From positions 70,417,158 through 70,481,157 of the forward strand of contig NC_080583.1 in the NCBI RefSeq assembly GCF_029962835.1: DNA of 64,000 nucleotides, given 5' to 3'. Source of the stretch: Magnolia sinica (Eukaryota > Streptophyta > Magnoliopsida > Magnoliales > Magnoliaceae). The notes beneath the pieces were generated by a model. The model made no database searches. It saw only the letters and a program-made list of their open reading frames with translations, and was not told where the DNA came from. Position numbers and translations under genes: made by a program. This document shows positions 38,088-51,076 of the stretch, one piece after another. Position 1 is the first letter of the stretch, and each line of letters starts with the position of its first letter.

Positions 38088-40361
38088 TGTCACGCCCCAA
38101 ACTCGGAAACCGGGCTCACAAAATTCCCGATCGCCGAATCTGGCGCCGACAGCCTCCGTAGAACCCCATTCTCGGCTCCCAGCGCCCATTCGCCAGGTTC
38201 CGATCCTGGGATGCTACAAGGAGGATTTTCAACATCAGTTTGATTCGTAATAAGCATAACCAAAGGCATAACCCACAAACAACAACCAAAAACTCCATCA
38301 CATTTCCACTATAATCAAAAACTTTATAAGTACAATGAGCATAAGGGAAATACAATGATGATAGACCAAAAGCTCCACAAAAGATCAGCTACGCGCCCAA
38401 GCCTCAGCGCTGCTGCGATCCAACGTCACCTGCACGCAACGGTCGTGCATAAGCTTATAGAAAGCTTAGAGGGTGGTGAAAGTGTATGCTTAAGGTGATA
38501 ATGCAGTTATGCAGTATCAGAGTAATGCGGAACATGCTGATGAATGCCAAGAATACCATTAGCCGTACCAAGGCCATGCGGTGCAAAGAATGATGTCGGC
38601 CATACCAAGGTCATGCAATGCGAAATGCAACTCAAGCATACAAACTCTCATCTAAGTCCACATCTCAATACGGCACAAATCTGGAATATCACCGGGGTCT
38701 AGTACACTCCAAGCCAGATTGCCGCCCCATCGCGCGCAATAAGGTGAGTGGAAAAGACCTCACTATCCGCCTGCCAATATCGGGCTCGGCTCGTCAATAG
38801 CGGACCCATTCCTCGAGCTAGTCAGACTCAGCCTAGCATTGCCCCCTACTCTCGGGCGGGTAAGGCCGCACCCCCTTCCAACCGACCACGACACAGTGGA
38901 AAGCGCAACCGTCTGGTAATCGGCACTCGGCGCTCATGCACCCACTCGGTCTAGACGTTGGAGCAACCTCTTGGTACCATAAGGGTTTAGGAACTTTCAC
39001 CCAGGGATATCTATAGCACCCCATGTAGAACAAGATTTCCGGTATCCAATCCTGCCAACCACGATACGCCTGTGGAGGCTACGGCCTTAATGTCGCTAGG
39101 GCGTACAGTACCATATCACATAATGCGAATGCATAAATCACACTATCCAGTCATGCAGCAGTCCTGCACGTATCGTGCGCTCATGTAGGGCAACACCCCC
39201 TATCCGGGAGCCCCTAAACAATCTGCCCAAAGGCATATGCAATTATCAGTCATTTCTTATATCAAGCATACGTATGATGCATATGATCATGAATCATAGA
39301 ACTAAACATGTTATATGGGATGGATGATGTTCATAACGAAGATGGGCTTAGACGGCCTACACATTACACGTATGGGCCTTAGGAAAAGTCATAATGTGGA
39401 CATTTAACCAACACTATACTCGCAATGGGGACGTCAAACCGCCATTGTTCCCAAGGTATAGCCCGTCGTAAACATCATTACATAAATCATGTTGGGGTTG
39501 CACATTGCAATGGACCTTAGGTATATCCCATTGGGCCTTAAATACGTCAAATGGGCCATATCATATGGGCCTTATATTCATCAAGTTGGCCACATCAATG
39601 GGCCGCACCAATGGGCCCTATGTACATTGCAATGGGCTATAACCCATGGGCGTTAGAGTGTATCAAATGGGCCTACTCACATGGGCCTTATGTGTATCAA
39701 ATGGGCCTCGCCAATTGGGCCCCCATATGTACATCAAATGGGCCTCAACCCCTTAGCCCCATTACATCTTAATGGGCCTCGACCCATGGGCCCCTAATGC
39801 ATTAAATGGGCCTGGACCCATGGGCTTTGCATATACGTCAAAGTGGGCCTCAATCATGGTCCAAAAATAACTGAGGTGGGCCTCCCACCAATACTATATT
39901 AAACATGATATAATATAATATAATATATATATATATATATATAAAATACATATGATATTATATTATATATAATATTATATATATATGTAAATACACACAC
40001 ACGCACACACCACACACGCACGCACACACACACGCATGCACCCACCCACACACTCACGCACACACATCACAGTGGGCTCCACGTCCACCGTCCAGGGACG
40101 GCGGTGATAAAACACTTACATTACTACTGGGCTCCATGTGGGGCCCACCACAATGTTTCTATGCCATCCAACCCGTTGATAAGGTCACATGGGCCTAGAT
40201 GAAGGGTGAAAACAAATTTCACCCTGATCCAAAACTTTTGTGGACCCCAAAAGGATTTCAAAGGTAGAAGTCCAATCCCACTGTTTCCTACGGTGTAGGC
40301 CACCTGAGTCTTGGATCAAGCTATTTTTGGGGTGGGCCCACTTCAGAGAGTGGCCCACCCA
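38088..40361 (-). repeat. 5' LTR of chromovirus B, truncated
   Basis: Starts TGTCACGCCCCAAACTCGG and follows 29,180-31,455 in order, including the TGGGCC block (39,490-39,880) and the AT/AC tract (39,900-40,070). It stops at GGCCCACCCAATGAA, where A-type LTR sequence starts. The missing part is the outer U3 side. Confidence 0.85.
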
Positions 40362-42488
40362 ATGAAGAACCCCATTCTCATCTCCCAGCACCCATACACC
40401 AGGTTCCGATCCTAAGATTCTACAAAGAGGATTTCTAATATGATTTTGATTCGTAATGAGTATAACCATAAGCATAACCCACGAACAATAACCATAAGAA
40501 CACCATCACAAAATCTACTATGATAAAAACTTTGAGTACAATGCGTATGAAAGGGAAATACAAGATAATGAAAATAATAGAAACTCCAGAAGCTCGACTG
40601 CACACTCCAATTATGGTGAAGCTACGGCTGTGTCCTGGCGTCACCTGCACGCATCAATCGTGCATAAGCTTATAGAAAGCTTAGAGGGTGGTGTAAGTGT
40701 GTGCGCAATATAAGCATGCTCAGAATGTAAGGTCAGAGTAATGCGGAATCATACTGATGAGTACATGAATGCAATTAGCTGTACCAAGGCTATGCGGTGC
40801 AAGATAGGAATGCTATCGGCCATAACACGGCCATGCGATGCGAGATGCAACTCAAGCATGCCAATCCTCATCATATATCAGTACAGTTCTTATTCTGGAT
40901 AATCACCGGGGTTTAGTACCCTCCAAGTGGCACTGCTACTCCCCTAGCCACACAGTCCAAGTGAGTGTAAGAAATCTCATTATCCACCTGGCCAATAGTC
41001 TCCCAATACCTATCCAGCATGTCGGTAGTGGACCCATTCACGAGCTGGTCAAACTCAGCCTAGTATTGCCCCCTACCCTCGAGCGAGTAAGGCTACACCC
41101 CTTTTCAACCGACCACGACACAGTGGGAGCACGGCTTCCTGGTATTCGGCCCTCGTGCGTTCATATATCCACTCGGTCTCGACATTGGAGTCATCCTTTG
41201 GTACCATCGGGTTTAGGGATTTTCACTCAGGGACATCTATGGCGCCTGTATGCAAGAACCAACCATTTTCGGTATCCAATCCAGCCACCCATGATGTGTC
41301 TGTGGAGGCTTTGGCCATGATGTCGCTAGGGCATACAATAATCATGATCACACAAATGCAAGTGCATGAATCACCCTACCAAACATGCAACAATCCTGCG
41401 CGCGCCCCGCGCTCATGTAGGGCAACTCCGCTTATCAAGGAGCCCATAAACAATCCGCCCAAAGACATATGCTATGATTGTTCACTCATCATATCAGACA
41501 TATATATGATGCGTATGATCATGAATCATGAATCTATACTAAACATGTCATGTGGTGATGGGCTCTGATCAAAACGAAGATAGGCCTAGACGGCCTATAC
41601 GTTACAGGTATGGGCCTATTAATGGGCCTTAGGGAGAGTGACAATGCGGACATTTAACCAACATTGTACTTACAATGTGGACGTCAAACCATCATTGCTC
41701 CTAAGGCATGGCCTGCCATGAATCACACATTGCAATGGGCCTTATATAGATCTTGTTGGGCCTCGACCCAAGGGCCTAAATACATCAAATGGGCCTCAAA
41801 CCATGAACTCATATATCTCAAGTGGGCCTTAGTTGGGCGGCCACAAATACATTAAGATGGGCCTCAACAAATGGCCTTATACAAATCAAAGTGGGCCTCA
41901 ATGGACGGCCTACAAATACACCAAGATGGGCCTTATCACAAGGCCTTAAAATATCCTCCAAAATGGTTGGACAGTTAGGATGAAACATATGCATCATGGT
42001 AGGTCCCATAGGGATGGAAGGCATAGATAAATCACATACTTCATGGTGGAGGTCCACACTAATGAAAGGTGTGGACACAATTCATACACAAGTGGGTTCC
42101 AAGTAGAACCCACCATAATGTTTATTTCCCACCTAACCTGGGGCCCACCGAAATGTTTATTTTCCACCCAACCTAGGGCCCAACATAATGTTTATTTTCC
42201 AACCAACCTAGGGCCCAACATAATGTTTATTTTGCAATCCAACTGTTCATAAGGTCACGGGGACTAGGGTAGGGCCCACTGTAATATTTATTTATCATCC
42301 AATCTATTTATAAGGTCACGTGGACCAGGGTAGGGCCCATTGTAATATTTATTTATCATCCAATCTGTCCATAAGGTCACGTGGACCAGGGTAGGGCCCA
42401 CTGTAATATTTATTTATCATCCAATCTATCCACAGGTCATGTGGACATGGGGGCCCACTGTACTGTTTATTTGCCATACAACCTGTTG
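40362..42488 (-). repeat. A-type LTR piece, probable detached 5' LTR of chromovirus A
   Basis: Aligns with about 21,005-23,050 of the LTR at the left of element A, lacking the first 75 bases or so and everything after the CAACCTGTTG at 42,479-42,488. In a 260-base sample (22,450-22,710 versus 41,820-42,080) I counted about eight differences. The right end is cut by the CACTA terminus. Confidence 0.82.
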
Positions 42489-42494
42489 TGGGGA

Positions 42495-43640
42495 CACTAT
42501 AAGAAATATGGTTTTTACCGACGAAACTTTTACCGATGAAATTAAATTCCGTAGGTAAAAGTTATCTTTACCTACGAATATTTTCGTAGGTAAAGGGTGT
42601 TTTCAATCTTTTGTTATACTTTTACCAACGAAAGGTAATTTCGTAGGTAAATGTCATATTTACCTATGAAAATTGTCGTAGGTAAAGGGTGTTTTCAAAT
42701 TTTTTTAATTTGAAAAAATATTTTTACCACTTTTCCCAACGAAAGGTAATGTCGTAGGTAAATGTCATATTTACCTACAAAAATTGTCGTAGGTAAAGGG
42801 TGTTTTCAATTTTTTTAATACAAAAAATATTTTTATATAATGAAAATTTACTTTTACCAATGAAATTAAATGTCATATTTGCCTACGAAAATTTTCGTAG
42901 GTGAAGGGTGTTTTCAAATTTTCTACATTTCCTAGGTAAAAGCCATCTTTACCTACGAATATTTTCGTAGGTAAAAGGTGTTTTGATTTCTTCCCCCTTT
43001 GAAAAATGTATTAAAGTTTACTTTTACCAACGATTTTAATTTTCGTAGGTAAAAGTCATCTTTCCCTACGCCAATTTCGTAGGTAAAGGGTGTTTTCAAA
43101 TTTTCAACATACAGCAAACGAAAAGTTGATTTTTACCTAAAGTCATCTTTACCTACAAATATTTTCGTAGGTAAAAGGTGTTTTGAATTTGTAAAAGTCA
43201 TCTTTCGCTACGACAATTTTCGTAGGTAAAGGGTGTTTACAAACAAAAAGTTTACTTTTACCCACGAAATCAAATTTGGTAGGTAAAAGCCATCTTTACC
43301 TACAAAAATTGTCGTAGGTAAAGGTGTTTTGAATTTTTTTAAAAACCAAAAAACGAAAAGTTTACTTTTACCTACCAACGATTTCGTAGGTAAAAAAATG
43401 TCTATGAGACTTTTACCTACGACTATTTTCGTAGGTAAAAATATTTATGAGACATTTCCTTGCAAACTATTTTGTAGGTAGAAATATAATATTAACTTAA
43501 ATTGACTTTTACCTACGAAATATTTTGTAGCTAAAAAATTTACTTTGAGACCTTTACCTACGAAACAGTTCGTAGGTAAAAACTTTTCTTTAGTACACGA
43601 TTTAAACCTTTACCTACGAAATATTTCGTAGGTAAAAGTC
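42495..43640 (+). mobile_element. CACTA (En/Spm-like) terminus with subterminal repeat array
   Basis: Starts CACTATAAGAAATATGG, the hallmark CACTA terminal inverted repeat, preceded by GGA as a possible 3-bp target duplication copy. The next 1.1 kb carries roughly 20 copies of TTTCGTAGGTAAA-like and about 14 of TTTACCTACGAA-like motifs in both orientations, the kind of subterminal array bound by the TNPA-type protein in this superfamily. The matching far terminus (TTTCTTATAGTG) was not found in the window, so the element either extends past 64,000 or is truncated. Confidence 0.88.
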
Positions 43641-43964
43641 TTTTTCCTTACCTACACATCTTCCCGTTCAAAATTTCTAATCTACACCTATTACAATATA
43701 GTTCATCATATTCTACCTGATATACACCTGTTATATAATATATTTCATCATATTCACATTCACATTCATCCAAACATAAACTACATCCATTCAAACACAA
43801 ACAATCTTTTCCACATCATATTCATCCACGCATAAATACATATAAGTTTAACATCATAAATAAAATACAATAAATTATTCATAGCCTATTTCCTGGTGGG
43901 GGTCACAAAATTCAGTGTGGTGAACACATCGCTGATTGGGTTCATGTTTGGGTTTTCAAGTCTA
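43641..43964. other. AT-rich spacer inside the CACTA region
   Basis: Contains CATATTCACATTCACATTCATCC-type short repeats. The minus strand near 43,890-43,950 has a short open stretch ending in TAG that might be the last exon of an element gene, but it is too short to support. Confidence 0.35.
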
Positions 43965-45936
43965 AGTTTAGGTTTATGTTAAGGAGTTGAGATTAGGATT
44001 AAATGTAGGTTTAGGTTTAGGGATTTGGGAATACATTTAGGTTTTAGGTTTAGGTTTAGGTTTTAGGTTATAAGTTAAGGTTTAGGTTTTAGGTTTTAGG
44101 TTTTAGGTTTAGGTTTTGGGTTTAGGTTAGGTTATAGGATATAAGTTTAGGTTATAGGTTATAGGTTAAGGTTTAGCTCATAGGTTCTGGTTTAGGTTAA
44201 GGTTATAGGTTTAAGTTATAAGTTATAGCTTTAGGGAATTGAGAATAGGTTAAGGTTTAGGTTTAGGAAATTGGGTTCGAGTTCGGGATCGGGTTTAGGT
44301 TTGGGTTTTCAAGTTTAGGTTTAGGTTTAGGTTAGGGACTTGAGATTAGGATTAGGTGTAGGTTTAGGTTTAGGGATTTAAGAATACATTTAGGTTTTAG
44401 GTTTAGGTTAAGGTTAAGGTTAGGTTATAGGATATAAGTTTAGGTTTTAGGTTTAGGTTAAGGTTAAGGTTAGGTTATAGGAAATAAGTTTAGGTTATAG
44501 GTTATACGTTAAGGTTTAGCTCATAGGTTTTGGTTTAGGTTTAGGTTATAGGTTTAGGAAATCGGGTTCGGGTTCAGGTTCGAATTTAGGCTTGGGTTTT
44601 CAAGTTTAGGTTTACGTTTAGGCTAGGTTTAGGTTAGGGAGTTGAGATTAGGATTAGGTGTAGGTTTAGGTTTAGGAATTTGAGAATACATTTAGGTTTT
44701 AGGTTTAGGTTTAGATTTAGGTTTTAGTTTATAGGTTTAGGTTATAGGTTCTGGTTTTGGTTTTGGTTAAGGTTATAAGTTTAGGTTATGGGTTATAGGT
44801 TATAGGTTAAGGTTTAGGTTATAGGTTTTGGTTTAGGTTAAGGTTATAGGTTTTGGTTTTGGTTTAAGTTTAGGTTAACGTTAAGGTTACAGGTTTATGT
44901 TAGGTTTAGGTTTAGGTTTAGGTTTAAGTTATAGGTTTAGGAAATTGAGAATAGGTTAAGGTTAAGGTTTAGGTTTAGGAAATCGGGTTCGGGTTCGAGT
45001 TTAGGTTTGGGTTTTCAAGTTTATGTTTAGTCTAAGGAGTTGAGATTAGGATTAGGAGTACGTTTAGGTTTAGGGATTTGAGAATACCTTTAGGTTTTAG
45101 GTTTAGGTTTAGGTTTAGATTTTAGTTTATAGGTTTAGGTTATAGGTTTAGGTTTTGGTTTTAGGTTTAGGTTAAGATTAGGTTATAGGTTATAGGTTAT
45201 AGATTTAGGTTATAGGTTTAGGTTATAGCTTTAAGGAATTGAGAATAGATTAATGTTTAAGTTTAGGAAATCGGGTTCGGGATCGGGTTTAGGCTTGGGT
45301 TTTCAAGTTTAGGTTTAAGTTAGGTTATAGGTTAAGGTTTAGGAAATTGAGAATAAGTTAAGGTTTATGTTTAAGTTAAGGTTATAGATATAGGTTTTGG
45401 GATTTGAGAATAGGTTTATGTTTAGGTTATAAGTTTAGGTTAAGGTTATAAGTATAGGTTATAAGTTTAGGGAAATGTTAAGTTTAGGTGATAGGTTTTG
45501 GGATTTGAGAATAATTTTAGGTTATAAGTATAGGTTTAGGTTGGGTTATAGGTTAAGGTTTTGGGATTTGAGAATAGGTTTAGGTTAATGTTGTAAGTAT
45601 AGGTTATAGGTTAAGGTTTAGGTTTATGAAATCGGGTTCGGGTTCGGGATCGGGCTTAGGTTTGGATTTAGGTTATAGGTTATAAGTTTACGTCTAGGTT
45701 TATGTTAAAAGTATAGGTTTTGGGATTTGAGAATAGATTTAGGTTAAGGTTATAAGTATAGGTTATAGGTTAAGGTTATAGTTTAGGTTAAGGTTATAAG
45801 CATAGGTTATAGGTTATAGGTTTAGGTTTATATTTAGGTTAAGGTTATAGGCTTTGGTTTAGGGTTAGGTTTAGGTTATAGGTTATAGCTTTAAGAAATT
45901 GAGAATAGGTTTAAGGTGTGGTTTAGGTTAAGGGTG
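43965..45936. repeat. Degenerate TTTAGG / TTATAGG repeat array, 2 kb
   Basis: About 2 kb of plus-strand TTTAGGTTTAGG, TTATAGG and GGTTAAGG units. Longer phrases recur: GGGTTTTCAAGTTTAGG near 43,951, 44,306, 44,596, 45,011 and 45,297, and GGGATTTGAGAATA many times, so there is a higher-order period of roughly 290-415 bases. It is not the canonical plant telomere repeat TTTAGGG. Confidence 0.9.
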
Positions 45937-46625
45937 TGGTCCCTGCAAATACAGATATAAACACGGCCTGCTCCAATTGGCCAGGCCCCTCCAATGTTGT
46001 CCATAGGAAATGGACAGCTTTATCATGGTCATAACAGCAGTTCCCACCTTCCAGGGACCTCCGCTCATTCAGATAGCTCCGACGCACATCCGGGTCTACT
46101 CCATTAATTTCGAGCAAATACATAAACATGGCCTGTCCAAATGGCCAAGCCACTCCAATGTTGTCTATACGAAATGAACAACTTCATTATGGTCATAACA
46201 GCGGTTCTCACCTTCCAGGGACCCCTGCTCAACATCCGGATAGCTCTGACGGACATCCGGATTTGCTCCATCAATTTCGAGCAAATACATAAACACGGCA
46301 TGTCCAAATAGTTAGGCCACTCCAATGCTATCCATAGGAAATAGACAACTTCATTATGGCCATAACAGCGGTTCCCACCTTCCAGGGACCCCCGCTCAAC
46401 ATCCGGATAGCTTCGACGCACATCCGGGTCTGTTCCATCAATTTCGAGCAAATACATAAACACGGCCTGTCCAAATGGTCAGGCCACTCCAATGCTGTCC
46501 ATAGGAAATGGACAACTTCATCATGGTCATAACAGTGGTTCCCACCTTCCAGGGACCCCCGCTCAACATCCTGATTTCTCCGACGCACATCCGGGTCTGC
46601 TCGATCAATTTCGAGCTAATATATT
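45937..46625 (-). repeat. Tandem repeat, about 166-bp unit, four copies
   Basis: The GGCCTG or GGCATG landmark recurs at 45,965, 46,130, 46,297 and 46,464, a period of 165-167 bases. On the minus strand all units stay open in one or another frame and encode variants of DPDVRRSY..RGSLEGGN..CYDHDEVVHFLW. I do not recognise this peptide. It may be a duplicated exon of a CACTA gene or a non-coding repeat that is open by chance. Confidence 0.75.
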
Positions 46626-49600
46626 TAAAAACAACATAAAGGGTAAGTAAAGCAAGAAACATCCATATGAAGATACTGAGGGGAATTATTAGTGTATCTA
46701 TATTCCTTCTATATAGGGTTGCTATTATCCTAATCTAAATAGTCAAGAAATTCTACATGATTTCAAAAGGGGGGATGCTATTATCCTCACTCATTCATTT
46801 ATTTTTCACTGGTAATTGTCTCAAGTACAAGTTTCTGCTTCTATAGAGTTGGAACTCGCAACACATATATAAAATGACACTAAAAAGGCCCAACCTGTTG
46901 TGTTGCGATAATTCCGAATGGAGTTAGTGTTGAAAATGAAATAAGATTGGTTTTTAGTATGTTTCTGAAAATTGGGATCATTTCATGCATTCTTTGATGA
47001 TTCTGATATCTTGTTTACTTGTAATTGCTTCATATTCAAGAATGATGAAACTTGCAACCATGTGCAAGAAAAGTAGGCACCAGAAAAGGGAAAAGCAAGT
47101 AAAATCAGGTTTGACAATGCTAGAAGCCAAGTCATATCTGACAAAAGTGAAATAAAAGTTGATGTGGAATTCCGAACAATTCTAGTGAGGAATGGTTAAT
47201 TGATTCAAATTAACATATCATACAACATACTTTTCTAGCTCATGTTTGATGTCAAGTACTGCTTCTTTGATAGCAATTACCTTATAAAGGCACTTGTAAC
47301 TGAGTCAAGGTAAGAGGTTCTCCATAGGACAGAAAAGGATCATAAGAGGTAGGCCCACCTTTGATAATTATATGAAATCCACTTCAACCATTAAATGCCA
47401 AGCTAAAATTTAGACATCGAGACTAAAAATCAAACCCATTCCTAATTTAGGTGGCCACACAACAGGAAATAATTTGGAGGGTGAGTGTTACTATTTTATT
47501 TTGGATGACCCACCTATATCATGGATCAAGCTAATTTTTAGTCCTTATCGCTAAAAAAGGGTAGTGCACCCAATGATTAGTGTTGGCATTGTCATGACTA
47601 CACCCTGGAAATCAAATTCTTGATTAGTGTTGGCATTGTCATGACTACACCCAATGATTAGTCCCACTCTTAATTCTTGAATTGCCATTGTCTAGGAGGA
47701 TGTGCTCTGATTTTTACATCCTTAGACTGAAGATGGCATGAAACAAATGAAACCCAATACAAATTATTGGTTCATGAAAAGCAAGAAACACTAGGCTAAG
47801 ATGACACAAGCCTAGAGTTGAACAAGGACAGTTCATGAACCATGATGGCACTCAAATCGAGTTACATGCAGAATAAGGTTTTTGGAAACATGTAAACGTG
47901 TGCTCTCTCTTTTTTACAATAGGTTAGTATGGGCTCAAACCCAACACCTCTATGTTAAAATGCACTTTGCTACCATTGAAGCATAAGCTCAAACCCATAG
48001 GTACAAGCTATAAACGCTATATGTCAGGCTTCAAGTAACACATAGGCACAAGCACTGCATAAACGTTGTCAATTAATAACGGCAGTAGAAGGACATGGAA
48101 AAAAGAAGAAGAAGAATAAGTTTTCAAGCATGATCTCTACAACAATCAACAAAGAACAACAAAAGGAGCCTATAAGAAGTATTTTAAAAAAAGCCACAGG
48201 AATCTGTCGTGGAAGATGCAAGTGGTGACAAACTCATGATGGCACTCAAATCGAGTTACATGCAGAATAAGGTTGATTCATGGGGGAAACAAAAAACAGA
48301 TCAAAGAGTAACTGATTGCATGCAGTCAAATAAAACGCTTGATCATGGTAAAAAGATCTGAGTTTGCCAATGTGATGGGAACGTATAGTCACCTAACTTT
48401 CCAGGTGATCTCTGTCAACTCACGGCAGAAGCTACTGCTACAAGAAGGTTATAAAGGTCATTTTGTCTTGAATCTGTGGGTTATCTAGCTTGCTGGTTGC
48501 TATGATTTGGATTTCCAAGATTCTATTATAGTTTATACTTGAATGGTCTCCCAACAAACAAGTAAACGACTTTGTGCAGCTTTATACCTTGCTACAATTA
48601 TTGTGATAAACATCATATAATTTTGAAGCCCATTTTAAATGATAGTTCCATGGTTCCATCCAAAGTCTAAAGAGCAAGTATCCCACCTTCGATGCACATG
48701 CGCGCGCGCACACACACACATATTATGGTCCCTTCGTTTTCTTAAAAGTCTCCATCTACAATCACAACACTTGTCCATCTAGAAATGTTTCATGTAGCAA
48801 TGCTCTTTCTGTCTACCTATTTGGCCGTTGGCCTCCTGCATGTGTTAGACACCCTAGATAAATAATTCATGACATTCCAGGCTTCTCATCTCATAGCTTC
48901 CCTTTGTTTGCATTTTCTTTTGACCCATAGAAGAGTAGAAGGTGAAAGTTTAGAAAACATATCACCAACTCGTCTAGAATATGACCATATATTGTGGGAA
49001 GAGAATATGAGCACATGAACATGCACGAAGGAGGGACAGAGGAAGTCATGACAATGCCAACATTCTGACACATATAGAGTCATGCACCCAACAAAATACA
49101 CACATCAAGGCAAACTACACCCTGGAAATCATTTCTAGTAAGGTTTTGACAGCCATGCCTTGCAAAAGTTGGTCACATCATATAAATCACTGTGAATTCA
49201 GAGGTTTTATGCATGATTTTACACCTTCCCCTATGGTGTGGCTCACCTACATCTTGGATTGACCAACTTTTAGGATCTGTGGTGAAAATGTGATGGCACA
49301 TCTAGTTGAATCTGATGATTTTTGTCCCACTTTGAAATTAGTTAGTACAAGTCAAGCACTCCATGTGCCCAGACAAATCAGGCTAACTCAGTCCTTGTAA
49401 TTTCTGGTATCTAACGAAAACTCAGATTCATTCCACCTCAGCTGAGTAAGATCAACTCTAAATCTTGTCTCTGTTTCTATTTAACTCTAATATTTAGTGT
49501 AACCCAAGATTCCCTTCAGCTTCCTCTTAGATCAACTCTAAATCTTGTCTCTGTTCCTCAAACGTCACACTTCTCAATCAGCTAGCCACATTTTCTTATC

Positions 49601-51076
49601 ATTAAAAAATAATGGAGCTTAATCATTCCATTCCACTTGCATCACAAGACATTGAACAATAAAGCTTCATTTATTAAAGGCAAAAAATTAGTAGCATGAT
49701 GAAACTACTACATAAGAAAAAACTCAAGCTTCACCATCTATATATCATTTAAAGGAAAATTTCCATTCTATAGAAGCATGATTTATAGAAAGAAATGAGG
49801 GTGCACTCCAAAGTCCAAATCCAGAGAAATGAATAGGCTTGTGAAGTATTCCACAGGAATTTTGTTTCTAATTGGACCCTGGCACACAATGCTTGCAAAA
49901 GTGGATTGTATGTTAGGTAAACTACATCCAATTGTAGGTCATCAGTTCCATTTTCAACATCCAGCCAAATAAAAGCAATCAATCATCGTGAAAAAATATA
50001 ACTTAAATGGAATGTTGCATTGGATTATGCAATCAGAATTAAAAATCCAAAAATCCAAAACAAACCCAAATCAATTCCCTAGTGATTTTGGAAGATTCTG
50101 CTTGGATAAAGCTTTTGTAGTGGCAATAATCCATTTGCAACCTGAAAATCAACAAGAATTGCATGATTTGGACAACTTGGATTGAGGTAAATGTATACCA
50201 CTTTAATGTGGTTATATGCATTCCTCTAAAGGGTTATTTGATTCTCAATCCTTTCAAGTAACACATGAATAGTAATTGTGGACATTAAATAACATGATGC
50301 CATTTTCTTAGAAAACCAAACGATGGAAACACAAAATGTAGAAGAAAATATAGTAACCAATGTATTGAACACCTGAGAACTGAACTAATGCTGGGCGTCA
50401 ATAAGATTCAAGCTGAGGTTAAAACAGCTACAATTTAAGATGAAAGCCAGATATGGAAGGAAGAACTAACCTGTTGTTAATGATCGTGGACAGCATTTGA
50501 ACGACTTGGACAATGTATGGTTGATATGGACTTTAGATGATTAGATGTGCACAGTCCTATTTAAATCATCAAAAATCTGTTAGTCAGTTCAGAGATCAAT
50601 AAGCATGTAAAAAATGAGTTTTAGCAGATGAAAGATCAAGAGAAATTGGGATACATATGCAGTAAATGTATTTAGAACATATCTGATTGCACTTTTAACT
50701 AATCTGATCAAACTGTAACTGTTCTGATTAGCTTGCATCTGATTTGATTGGATTTCGACAGAGCATGGAATTGATCTAATAACATAACAGGTGTTTTAAC
50801 CGAAATGAAGCTTCCTCTAACATGATCGTGAACAAAATAATGACCCAAGACATACGATGCAAGATAAATAGCTTGGTCTAATTAAAATACCATAACTTCT
50901 AGAGATCCGCATTAAATTAATGCATGATCAGACATCTAGTGATGTGCATTTGGAGGTCTTCCTAATGAATGAAAAGAAAAGAAGAAAGAAAGAATGAAAA
51001 GGAAAGGAAAAGGAAAAAACAAAAAAAAAGAAAAGAAAGAATACATTCTCAAAGACATAATTCAATTGGTACAAAA
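46626..51076. other. Unassigned AT-rich DNA, 4.4 kb
   Basis: No gene recognised on either strand. A short alternating CGCGCGCACACACAC tract lies near 48,701. A GATGGCACTCAAATCGAGTTACATGCAGAATAAGGTT stretch occurs twice (near 47,844 and 48,238), and ATTAGTGTTGGCATTGTCATGACTACACCC twice near 47,577 and 47,616. Around 49,230-49,330 and 47,480-47,560 there are decayed MITE-like stretches. Confidence 0.45.

Larger units (their letters stand above)
29180..40361 (-). mobile_element. Tekay/Del-type chromovirus B, one LTR truncated
   Basis: Minus-strand element with a 4.0-kb 3' LTR (29,180-33,203), internal region (33,204-38,087) and a 5' LTR (38,088-40,361) that stops after about 2.3 kb. It carries a tRNA-iMet-type primer site, gag, and pol with the same order as element A. 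Its two LTRs resemble each other more than either resembles A's LTR; a 230-base sample of the pair gave about 13 differences. It begins inside A's gag, and its right LTR abuts a piece of A-type LTR, so B probably inserted in A or recombined with it. Broken with many disabling changes. Confidence 0.85.

Noticed and set aside
43965-45936. True chromosome end or interstitial telomere
   Set aside because: Units are TTTAGG, TTATAGG and GGTTAAGG, not TTTAGGG, and the array is framed by a CACTA end and other repeats.
47577-47650. Short direct duplication as a transposon target duplication
   Set aside because: Copies are adjacent with no element between; simple tandem duplication.
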